Shown: piece after piece, positions 6,773-13,191 of the stretch
Position numbering within the stretch: the stretch's first letter is position 1
How the letters are laid out: each line of letters opens with the position of its first letter
NCBI GenBank assembly: GCA_027622495.1
Contig: JAQBYL010000060.1
Location: 1-13,191, forward strand
Direction of reading: 5' to 3'
Length of the DNA stretch: 13,191 nucleotides
DNA from: Pseudomonadota bacterium
GTDB lineage: Bacteria; Pseudomonadota; Gammaproteobacteria; Pseudomonadales; Azotimanducaceae
Notes under the pieces: model-generated
Databases searched by the model: none
Told to the model about the DNA's origin: nothing
Seen by the model: only the letters and a program-made list of their open reading frames with translations
Translations under genes and position numbers: made by a program

Positions 6773-8266
6773 ATGCCCTCAGTTGAGCTGACGCTCGGAT
6801 CCGTAAAAGGGGTAGCCAGGTCTGACCATGAGGTCTATCTGGGTATACCGTTCGCGCAGCCACCCACAGGCCAGGGTCGCTTTCGACCGCCGCGGCCTGT
6901 TGAACCCTGGCAGGGGGAAAGGTCTGCAGAGCAGTTTGCGGCTGCCTGCCCGCAGGGTCAGCATCCGATACCGGGCATGGCAGCGTCAGGTCCGCGGGAT
7001 GAAGATTGCCTGTATCTGAATGTGTTCACGCCCAGAGCCGATAGCGAAAAACGACCGGTGCTGGTGTGGATCCATGGTGGTGGTTTCATGCTCGGGTCCG
7101 GATCAGAACTGCTGTATGACGGTGGAAGGCTGGCACAGCGGGGCGACGTGGTCGTCGTGAGCATCCACTACCGGCTGGCAGCCCTTGGCTATGCCTGTCT
7201 TGGTGAAGCAGGAAGATTGTGGGGTGCAAGCGCCAATCTCGGTCAGCTGGATCAGATCGAAGCGCTGCGATGGGTTAGAGAACACATCGGCCAGTTTGGT
7301 GGCGATGCTGACAACGTTACGGTGTTTGGCGAATCAGCAGGTTCCGCTGCAGTCGGTACATTGCTCGCCATGCCTGCGGCGGCTGGGTTGTTCCACAAGG
7401 CGATCATGCAAAGTGGTGTTGGGAGCGCGCAAGGCTTTGAAACCGCAAGCAGATTCGGCGAATCTCTGCTGGCCAGGCTTGCGGTGGAATCGGGCGACGA
7501 AACGGCAGTAATCGGGTTAGACGCAGATGCCATCGTCAGCGCAGCGATCGATCTGAGCGAGGCAACTGGTTTTCGACTCGGCCCCGTTGTGGACGGTGTG
7601 ACGCTACTCAAAACACCCATGCAGGCCAATGCGGAAGGTTCATCGGCAGACATACCGCTGCTGATCGGGACCAATCGGGACGAGCAGAAGTTGTTCAACG
7701 TCAGCAGTGCCCGCCCTGACCTTAACGATGGTGAGCTGTGCAGTACCGTGGCTGAGTTCATGGATGTGCCGGCAAGCCGTGCTGCCGAGGTGGTGGCCTC
7801 ATTTAAACGCAGCCGGCTTGAGGCAGGTCTGCCCTGCCAGAACGTCGACATACTGGATGCCATCCAGACCGTGGTGCGTTTTCGTGAACCCACAGATCGG
7901 TTTGCTGCTGAGCATGCGCAACACCAACCGAAGACTTACCAGTATCTGTTTACCTACCCGTCACCTGCGCGTGGCGGATCGCTTGGTTCCTGTCATGCGC
8001 TGGAGATGCCGTTCGTGTTCGGCACGCTGGACGCGCCTACGCAGGACCGGTTTGCCGGTACGGGCGAAACCGTGCAGACGCTGTCGATGCACATGATGGA
8101 TGCGTGGATCGCGTTCGCCCGCAGCGGCAATCCAAACCACCCTGGTCTGGCACTGTGGCCTGCGTTCGATGGATCAACCCGCTCAACGATGATCTTTGAT
8201 CGTCGCTGTGAAGTCGTCAATGACCCCTTCAGCGATGAACGGCAGGTTATACAGACTGACGGTTAA
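6773..8266 (+). CDS. Type-B carboxylesterase (carboxylesterase/lipase, alpha/beta hydrolase)
   Basis: 497 aa, the normal length for bacterial type-B carboxylesterases. The catalytic triad is visible: Ser188 in FGESAGS, Glu304 in GTNRDE, and His408 in GSCHALEMPFVFG, all at spacings like those of Bacillus p-nitrobenzyl esterase. The oxyanion hole is HGGGF (101-105), and DEDCLYLNVF (76-85) with Cys59 and Cys79 matches the conserved disulfide-loop region. There is no signal peptide. The frame is open to a TTG at 6713, but the ATG at 6773 is chosen because GGAG (6762-6765) precedes it by seven bases and VELTLGSVKGV begins in register with the family. The gene is the last of the plus-strand group, 96 bases after GDPD, and faces the isocitrate dehydrogenase tail to tail. 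Confidence 0.92.
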   Translation: MPSVELTLGSVKGVARSDHEVYLGIPFAQPPTGQGRFRPPRPVEPWQGERSAEQFAAACPQGQHPIPGMAASGPRDEDCLYLNVFTPRADSEKRPVLVWIHGGGFMLGSGSELLYDGGRLAQRGDVVVVSIHYRLAALGYACLGEAGRLWGASANLGQLDQIEALRWVREHIGQFGGDADNVTVFGESAGSAAVGTLLAMPAAAGLFHKAIMQSGVGSAQGFETASRFGESLLARLAVESGDETAVIGLDADAIVSAAIDLSEATGFRLGPVVDGVTLLKTPMQANAEGSSADIPLLIGTNRDEQKLFNVSSARPDLNDGELCSTVAEFMDVPASRAAEVVASFKRSRLEAGLPCQNVDILDAIQTVVRFREPTDRFAAEHAQHQPKTYQYLFTYPSPARGGSLGSCHALEMPFVFGTLDAPTQDRFAGTGETVQTLSMHMMDAWIAFARSGNPNHPGLALWPAFDGSTRSTMIFDRRCEVVNDPFSDERQVIQTDG

Positions 8267-8406
8267 GGTGTTTGGACAACGCCCGCACCATGTGCAGACG
8301 CCGGAACAGCGGTATCCACTCGTAGGTCAGAAGTTCGGCCGGGCGCCACAGTAGACCAGAAGGCCTAGCACATATCCGCGATAGACCGGGTTTTTGTAGT
8401 CTTTTC

Positions 8407-10155
8407 TCAAGCAAGAAGACCGTCGAGACGGGTTTCGACCGCGTCCAGGAAACCATACAGATCAACTATGTTTTCATTCGCGGGATTAGTGGTCTTGCCT
8501 TTCAGGTCGCCGGTGATCGTGCCGTAGTCCACGGTGGTGATCAACGCGGTTTTAAGACAGGTTGCGTAGTGCGCAAGCATCTCGTCGGTGTCGCGCAGCG
8601 CAAGCTGACTCAGTGCATTGGCGATCGCAAACAGGAGAGCTGAGGGGTTGAATATGGCTTCTGCGCCGTTGCTCTTGAGGTAGCGTTCAAACAGGTCGTG
8701 GGCGGTTCCATGCGGTGCCTCGAACAGCATCGTGCCATCTTTGCTTTCTATGATTGAACTGGCGGTTGCAAGGCTCCCACCCAGGGCGGCCGAGATGTCG
8801 GAAAAGATGTCGCCATCCAGATTCTGTGCCGGGTACAGCGCGTTCCGTGGGGGATCCGCAATCATCTTCTTCAACTGGCTCGAGGGTCGCATGATCATGA
8901 ATGACGGGGGTGGGGTGTCTGCCTTGGCGAGTTCGCGCCGCGTTTCGGCGATCACCTGACTGTACACTTCGTCGTACTCCATGTATTCGCGCTTCAGGCC
9001 GAAGTACACCTCTTTGTTGTTGCGCGACGCGTCACGGAATACCTGTGTGACCCAGTCCTTGATGGCCTGGTGATCATTCGACATCAGCAGCACAGGGTCG
9101 TTTTGACCAACCTGGCGCGCGTGTTTTTCTTCGCCATCGACGATCACTTTGATGATGCCGTCTTCCGGCATGGGCGCGTTGTAGCTGCCGTATTGATCGC
9201 CACCGCCAGCACTCATTCTGGAGATGGATACCCGACAGCGGCGCTCGGCGATGCCGAATTCCTTGAGCTCGTTCACCAGTTTGTACAGTTTGCGCCCGGT
9301 GTTGTTGTCTGGCACACCCCATAGAGCACGCTCGGGCGGGTTGGCGACCAATCTCGCTGCCTGTGCGTCAATCAGTTCATACTGATACTTAAGCCCCAGT
9401 TCTTTGAACTGCGCTGCGTAGGTCTTCTCAAAAATCTGCTCGATTGCTCTACGCATGACCCCGTCATAGCCTGGTATAACAGTGTCTTTCAAGCCGAGGT
9501 ATGCATCGCGCCGTTCGTCGATGGCCTTCTGAAAGAACCGCTCCGCCCAGGCTTTAACCGCGGCGATATCATTGGTCGCAAGCAGCCAGGGATCACCCAG
9601 TCTGATCATCCGGCGGTGCAGTTCCTGAGGGTTACCGCTGCTGCCGACAAAAATCAGCTTGAGGATGCCGGTCGCTTTGGAAAGCTCGTTGTGACTGGTC
9701 TTGATGCCGCCGCTGTCCATGGTGTCGACAACGATGTCGCGGCCGATCCAGTTGGGCCGGTTGATGGTCAGATTTCTGAACTCGATGTCTTCACGGGTTA
9801 TGTTCCCAGCAATGCCTTCGCGGATTGCGCCATTGGGAGATTTTGTTGCGAGGGGATCCAGCTGATCTTCGCGGATCTCAGGATGCGCAACCAAAAGCTC
9901 GTCGAGCTGTTGACGATTCACCGTCATACCGGCGTTCTTGACACCCACGCCGTAGCGCTTTAACGCATCGATTGCGTCGCGCACCACCTGCCCGTTGGTC
10001 AGCAGCCGATTCTCAGCAGTGAGGTCGATTTCCACCAGGTTGATCTCCAGACGATCAACCACAAACTGCTTCAGGATTCTTGTGAAGGCAATCTGCGCCA
10101 TCTCATCGCCGTGCAGGACGACAAGCGGATTTTCTACACTGATTTTGTTTTTCAT
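8407..10155 (-). CDS. Isocitrate dehydrogenase, long type II-like form, probably NAD-dependent, with internal duplication
   Basis: 582 aa, against about 405 for the eukaryotic-type NADP enzyme. Converts isocitrate to 2-oxoglutarate and CO2 in the TCA cycle. Family landmarks: LHGDEM (14-19), the isocitrate-binding KSPNGAIR (105-112), Arg121, and the adenine loop APHGTAHDLFERY. The extra length comes from a repeated module: about 138-287 and 307-449 align in order, for example LLATND..YLGLK and LLMSND..YFGLK. Copy 1 keeps Lys223 and Asp263, which in dimeric enzymes come from the partner subunit; copy 2 keeps GDQY (319-322) and the metal ligands Asp449 and Asp453. In the coenzyme loop Asp487 stands where NADP enzymes have Lys/Arg, as in NAD-specific relatives, so NAD use is inferred. 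I recall long NAD-specific IDHs from marine bacteria such as Congregibacter that may be relatives. ATG at 10155 has AGAGGA only three bases upstream; it lies 14 bases after the selenoprotein gene. Confidence 0.88.
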   Translation of the reverse strand: MKNKISVENPLVVLHGDEMAQIAFTRILKQFVVDRLEINLVEIDLTAENRLLTNGQVVRDAIDALKRYGVGVKNAGMTVNRQQLDELLVAHPEIREDQLDPLATKSPNGAIREGIAGNITREDIEFRNLTINRPNWIGRDIVVDTMDSGGIKTSHNELSKATGILKLIFVGSSGNPQELHRRMIRLGDPWLLATNDIAAVKAWAERFFQKAIDERRDAYLGLKDTVIPGYDGVMRRAIEQIFEKTYAAQFKELGLKYQYELIDAQAARLVANPPERALWGVPDNNTGRKLYKLVNELKEFGIAERRCRVSISRMSAGGGDQYGSYNAPMPEDGIIKVIVDGEEKHARQVGQNDPVLLMSNDHQAIKDWVTQVFRDASRNNKEVYFGLKREYMEYDEVYSQVIAETRRELAKADTPPPSFMIMRPSSQLKKMIADPPRNALYPAQNLDGDIFSDISAALGGSLATASSIIESKDGTMLFEAPHGTAHDLFERYLKSNGAEAIFNPSALLFAIANALSQLALRDTDEMLAHYATCLKTALITTVDYGTITGDLKGKTTNPANENIVDLYGFLDAVETRLDGLLA

Positions 10156-10169
10156 GGGTCCTCTGCCGA

Positions 10170-10697
10170 TCAGATTGGGTAGATCTTGGGCGTGAGGTCC
10201 AGAACCATCAGCAATCGTCCGAACCCGATGTACTGCCCGGCCATCATGCCCAGTTCGAGAATTTCCTGCTCGGTAAAGGTTTGTTTCAGTCGATCGAAAA
10301 ACTCATCGTCCATGTTGTGGTGATCAACGGCTAACCTCTCAGCGTATTCGACCGCCATTTTTTCGCGGGCGGTAAAAGATTCGCCGCCGGTGTCGAGTTG
10401 TTCAATCTTCTCTTCGGTAAGGCCATTTTCCATCGCCGATGGAAAGCGTGCGCCCAGTCACGTGAAGCAGTCGTTCAGACGCGCAATTTTCAATCTCACC
10501 AGTTCTTTGAGAGCGGGTTCGATGCAGCCTTCGTTGTGTGCGGGGTAATAGAATTTGAAATAGGCATCAAAAAACGTCTGATGGTGCGCAAGACCGCGGG
10601 AGACAGAAGCATCATGACCGGCAGCTTCCATCGCCTTGACCTGGGCAAGAACGGCGGGGGCGAGTTCGGAATCTTGTTGTAGGCGAATTCTGGACAT
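10170..10697 (-). CDS. AhpD-like/carboxymuconolactone-decarboxylase-family selenoprotein (in-frame TGA read as Sec80)
   Basis: One 175-residue frame interrupted once, by TGA at 10460-10458; naive gene finding splits it into a 79-aa and an 87-aa piece. Around the TGA the product reads LKELVRLKIARLNDC-FT-U-LGAR, matching the AhpD/CMD core in which CxxC is followed by a helix, so the TGA replaces the second Cys (Cys77, Sec80). After it the frame continues without break through GLTEEKIEQL, FTAREKMAVEYAERLA and FTEQEILELGMMAGQYIGFGR, all family blocks, to a stop at the expected length. In AhpD the second Cys is the peroxide-reactive one; its helper His four residues on is Arg84 here. A SECIS-like hairpin follows the TGA. 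The ATG at 10697 has AGAGGA seven bases upstream; the internal ATG at 10433 lies inside the hairpin and has no ribosome site. Likely role: thiol/selenol peroxidase or disulfide reductase. Alternative: a nonsense-mutated pseudogene or a base-call error. Confidence 0.82.
10421..10454 (-). promoter_or_regulatory. Bacterial SECIS-like hairpin for selenocysteine insertion
   Basis: On the minus strand, twelve bases after the TGA (10460-10458), TTTCCATC (10445-10438) pairs perfectly with GATGGAAA (10434-10427) around the loop GGC (10437-10435). The loop starts 20 bases after the end of the TGA and has G in both first positions; published descriptions of bacterial SECIS elements give a loop 16-37 bases downstream with a G among its first two bases. 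A lower GGC/GCC stem (10454-10452 with 10423-10421) may extend it. In the RNA it would be bound by SelB carrying Sec-tRNA. No other in-frame TGA in the window has such a structure that I found. Confidence 0.78.
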
Positions 10698-10774
10698 GGT
10701 TTGTTCCTCTAAGGTTGGATCAAGCTTATCGGGTGCAATAGTTCAGGCGGAGTCTGCTCATCAGCAAGCGTGTT

Positions 10775-12349
10775 TCACAGCTGGGAATCAACCGGTAACA
10801 GGCCGATGAAACCGATCTTGGCGCGCTGCCAGAAAGTTGTCTGCGGCTCTTTCGTATGGCGTTTCTGCTCCTTGTCACCCGATTCTATCCACACAAGGTC
10901 CTTGCGACCGTCAGGTTTTGCCGGGTTTCTGGGTTCCAGCACCACGGTGTAACACAGCGCTGTGAGGTCTTTGCCGAGCCTGTCGTCGAGATCGTGTGCC
11001 AGGTCGGAGTTGTCGATCAGCAGGCCAATCTCTGTGTTCAGATCAATCGACCGCGGATCGAGGTTCATGGAACCGATAAAAACACGCTCATGATCGATCA
11101 CAAAGGTTTTGGCGTGCAGGCTGGCCGCAGAAGAACCGCTGAACGAGAGCCGTCTGACGACTTCGGTGTGTGCTTGAAGATCGGGCATCATCTCGAACAA
11201 CTCAACACCACCTTCCAGCAATTTCCGCCGGGACTTCTTGTACCCTGCGTGCACCGCCCCAACATCAGTGGACGCAAGTGAATTGGTGATGATTCTGATG
11301 CGCACTCCCCGTTGGGCAGCCGCCACCAACGCCTGTGTGCCGGGTTTGCCCGGGATGAAATAGGGCGAAACGATCAGAAGATCTGTGTGTGTCTGGCCGA
11401 GCAGATTGCCGAGTTGTTTGATCAGCAGAACAGTATCGTTGTTGCCTTGCGCCTTTTCCGGCGCATCAATCAATGCGGTGATGTTTCCCCAATGGAATTC
11501 AAGGTCTTTTGACTCCACGTTCACACCGAGGTGTGTTGCGGCCATCGCTTCGTACAACGGTGTGCCAGTCTCAGCGACACCTTCGTTCAGCTTTGCCCGT
11601 GCCAGGGCATACTCCTCATGACTGGTTGACTGGGTGTGGAATGCGCTGATGGGTATAGTTTCATCGGCGTTCCAGAACTCATCAAAACTGCCCGCCACCT
11701 GGTCGGCGACAGGACCGATGGCCAGAACATCGAGATCGGCGAAATTAACCAGTTCATCCAGCGAGAAATACTCATCCCCGATGTTTCTTCCCCCGACGAT
11801 GGTCACCGTGTTGTCGGCGGTCATGGACTTGTTGTGCATGCGGTGATTCAGACGCAGGGGATCACGCAAGAGACCCATCGTTCTGGAATCACGCGAAGAG
11901 ATCGGGTTAAACAGCGAAACGCTGAGGTTCGGATTTGAATCGAGCGCCAGAAAGCCACTGTCATCGGCTGCCCCCACGCCAATATCGTCGAGGAGCAGGC
12001 GTACCCGCACGCCCCGGTCCGCGGCATCAAGCAGTTCTTTGAGCAGCAGCCTGCCAGCCATGTCCGGGTGCCAGATGTAATACTGGACGTCCAGCGATTT
12101 TTCGGCGGCGCGTGCCAGTGCTACCCGTGCGGCGAGCGCTTCAATGCCCTGGCCTAACGGGTAGGCACCGCTTTGCCCCTGATGGGTAGCTGCTCGGACG
12201 TCGAACGCCAGGGCAAGTGTGGTGTCAGTGGCATCCAGTTTGCGAGTTTCTTCGCGTACGAAGTTTGTCGGCAGGCTCGCACAACTGGTTAGTAATATGC
12301 AGACCTTAAGAACGAGCGTGAAGGAGAGGAGGCGGGAAGGTTTACGCAA
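10775..12349 (-). CDS. Phospholipase D-family lipoprotein, ClsC/YmdC-like cardiolipin synthase
   Basis: 524 aa. Two HKD phosphatidyltransferase motifs: His172-x-Lys174-x4-Asp179 (HNKSMTAD) followed by GGRNIGDEYF, and His412-x-Lys414-x4-Asp419 (HAKTFVID) followed by IGSMNLDPRS. The order, the LDVQYYIWHPD entry block (86-96) and the ending LLPVDSQL match the ClsC-type cardiolipin synthases, which join two phospholipids, or related bacterial phospholipases D. An N-terminal hydrophobic segment ends in a lipobox (LTSC, Cys23), so it should be a membrane-anchored lipoprotein. Translation starts at TTG (12349): no ATG or GTG is available in frame before the lipobox, and GGAC lies eight to eleven bases upstream. 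The gene is 56 bases downstream of the FAD oxidoreductase and 77 bases upstream of the selenoprotein. ClsC works with YmdB in E. coli; no partner is present here. Confidence 0.9.
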   Translation of the reverse strand: MRKPSRLLSFTLVLKVCILLTSCASLPTNFVREETRKLDATDTTLALAFDVRAATHQGQSGAYPLGQGIEALAARVALARAAEKSLDVQYYIWHPDMAGRLLLKELLDAADRGVRVRLLLDDIGVGAADDSGFLALDSNPNLSVSLFNPISSRDSRTMGLLRDPLRLNHRMHNKSMTADNTVTIVGGRNIGDEYFSLDELVNFADLDVLAIGPVADQVAGSFDEFWNADETIPISAFHTQSTSHEEYALARAKLNEGVAETGTPLYEAMAATHLGVNVESKDLEFHWGNITALIDAPEKAQGNNDTVLLIKQLGNLLGQTHTDLLIVSPYFIPGKPGTQALVAAAQRGVRIRIITNSLASTDVGAVHAGYKKSRRKLLEGGVELFEMMPDLQAHTEVVRRLSFSGSSAASLHAKTFVIDHERVFIGSMNLDPRSIDLNTEIGLLIDNSDLAHDLDDRLGKDLTALCYTVVLEPRNPAKPDGRKDLVWIESGDKEQKRHTKEPQTTFWQRAKIGFIGLLPVDSQL

Positions 12350-12405
12350 TGTTGACGTCCGTTGGGTCTGTAATTGTTTTAGTGATTTAGAAACCAGACA
12401 CTTTA

Positions 12406-13191
12406 TCAGCTGTCAGGAAGAAGGCCTGACCTCATTTTAAGGTCTGCCAGAATCACCTTCGCTGCATTTCGACCTGGCAACCCGGTCACACCACCACCAG
12501 GATGCGCTCCGCTGGCACACAGGTAGACGCCTTTTACCGGCATCCGGTAGTTGGCGAAACCAGCCACCGGTCGGAGCGAAAACAGCTGATCGAGGTGCAG
12601 TGCGCCGTGAAAAATGTCGCCGCCAACCATTCCCAGATTCCGCTCGATGTCCAGAGGTGACATCACCTGGCGGCCGACAACGAGCTCGGTAAAGCCGGGC
12701 GCATGCCGTTCTACTGTTGCGATGACGTGATCGGCGACATCGCTCTTTACCTCATCCCAGCTCAAAGAATCTGGCAGATGACGCATGAAGTGCTGACAGA
12801 AGAGGCTGGCAACGTGCTCCCCTTCGGGGGCGAGGCTGTCATCCAGAACCGATGGGAACCACATGGACACAATCGGTTCTTTTGACCATCCGGCTTGCCT
12901 CGCGGACAGCCAGGCCTGGCTCATGTAGTCGAGGGACGGGCAGATCTCGATGGTGTTCTCAAATGTTGCGCGGGTCTGACCGGTCAGGTTTTTGAAGACA
13001 GGCAGATCTTTGAGCGCAACATTCATGCGAAAGGTCGCCGAGTGGCTGCGATAGGCACGTATCCTGCGTGTGGTTTCAACATTCAGATGCTGTTCACCAA
13101 TCAGATCGAGCAGCAGAGTTCGCGGATGGATGCCTGCCGCCACGGTGCTGGCAGTAATGGTTCGACCGTCTTTGAGGCTGACCCCACACGC
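12406..13191 (-). CDS. FAD-dependent NAD(P)/FAD oxidoreductase, phytoene-dehydrogenase/PYROXD2-like, N-terminus cut by window edge
   Basis: C-terminal 261 codons of a flavoprotein that continues past the right edge; full members are about 530 aa, so the FAD-binding GxGxxG is outside. The visible part has the substrate-domain features GVSLKDGRTITAST and AAGIHPRTLLLDLIG, then the closing FAD-contacting block: GGDIFHGALHLDQLFSLRP, PVKGVYLCASGAHPGGGVTG and the GRNAAKVIL helix, the strongest signature of the PYROXD2-like subgroup. Predicted reaction: desaturation or oxidation of a lipid-like or carotenoid-like substrate; the true substrate of this subgroup is not settled. The GTG at 13143 is an internal codon, not a start, since the frame is open and family-like before it. 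Stop TGA at 12408-12406. It is the first gene seen of the minus-strand group and may co-transcribe with the phospholipase D. Confidence 0.85.
   Translation of the reverse strand, partial: ACGVSLKDGRTITASTVAAGIHPRTLLLDLIGEQHLNVETTRRIRAYRSHSATFRMNVALKDLPVFKNLTGQTRATFENTIEICPSLDYMSQAWLSARQAGWSKEPIVSMWFPSVLDDSLAPEGEHVASLFCQHFMRHLPDSLSWDEVKSDVADHVIATVERHAPGFTELVVGRQVMSPLDIERNLGMVGGDIFHGALHLDQLFSLRPVAGFANYRMPVKGVYLCASGAHPGGGVTGLPGRNAAKVILADLKMRSGLLPDS

Noticed and set aside
8267..8406. Minus-strand text that looks protein-like in two frames (NPVYRGYVLGLLVYCG and LLTYEWIPLFRRLHMV), perhaps a decayed gene end
   Set aside because: Spans only 140 bases between convergent genes, needs a frameshift, has no start or recognised family; may be a remnant but cannot be supported.
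10170..10433. Separate 87-aa gene starting at the ATG at 10433
   Set aside because: The ATG lies inside the hairpin, has no ribosome site, and the frame is continuous with the upstream AhpD-like half across one TGA at a redox Cys position; better read as the C-terminal part of one selenoprotein.
12406..13143. Complete 245-aa gene starting at GTG 13143
   Set aside because: The frame is open past this codon to the window edge and the preceding 16 residues fit the flavoprotein family, so the gene is partial and starts outside.
1..13191. Mobile elements, phage genes, CRISPR arrays, tRNA or rRNA
   Set aside because: No transposase, integrase, regularly spaced repeats, cloverleaf or conserved rRNA segments were seen; the only repeat is the 14-bp tandem pair.

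Overview
The window looks like chromosome from a marine-type gammaproteobacterium. This is inferred from GC-rich genes (roughly 57-58% by eye), mixed ATG/TTG starts, and the protein families present: a PYROXD2-like FAD oxidoreductase, an EF-less ClsC-type phospholipase D, a long NAD-type isocitrate dehydrogenase and orphan family-3 binding proteins. No rRNA, tRNA, insertion sequence, phage gene or CRISPR array was seen. Both ends cut through genes.

Layout. (1) Bases 1-1888, minus strand: a periplasmic family-3 solute-binding protein followed 6 bases later by a type III (CaiB/BaiF) CoA-transferase family protein that runs off the left edge and appears to lack the catalytic aspartate. (2) Bases 1889-2101: a divergent control region with a perfect 14-bp tandem duplication and a 7-bp hairpin. 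(3) Bases 2102-8266, plus strand: amidase, SDR dehydrogenase (TTG start), hotdog thioesterase (4-base overlap with the SDR), phytanoyl-CoA dioxygenase-like enzyme, glycerophosphodiester phosphodiesterase and type-B carboxylesterase. This is a run of hydrolases and oxidoreductases that looks catabolic, for amide, ester, acyl-CoA or phosphodiester substrates; the substrate cannot be told from sequence. (4) Bases 8407-13191, minus strand, convergent with (3): reading in transcription order, a FAD oxidoreductase (N-terminus off the right edge), a lipoprotein phospholipase D/cardiolipin-synthase-like protein, an AhpD/carboxymuconolactone-decarboxylase-like protein, and an isocitrate dehydrogenase.

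The main discovery is in block 4. What looks like two short adjacent ORFs (10697-10461 and 10433-10170) is best read as one 175-residue AhpD-like protein interrupted by a single in-frame TGA. That TGA stands exactly where the second cysteine of the CxxC redox motif belongs. Twelve bases after it begins a perfect 8-bp stem with a GGC loop (loop 20 bases after the TGA), which matches the published description of bacterial SECIS elements. The gene is therefore very probably a selenoprotein (CFTU motif, Sec80), not a pseudogene. It sits 14 bases upstream of the isocitrate dehydrogenase.

The second notable item is that isocitrate dehydrogenase (582 aa). It carries an internal duplication of its large/clasp region. 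One copy keeps the residues normally donated by the partner subunit and the other keeps the metal-binding aspartates. Its coenzyme loop predicts NAD rather than NADP.
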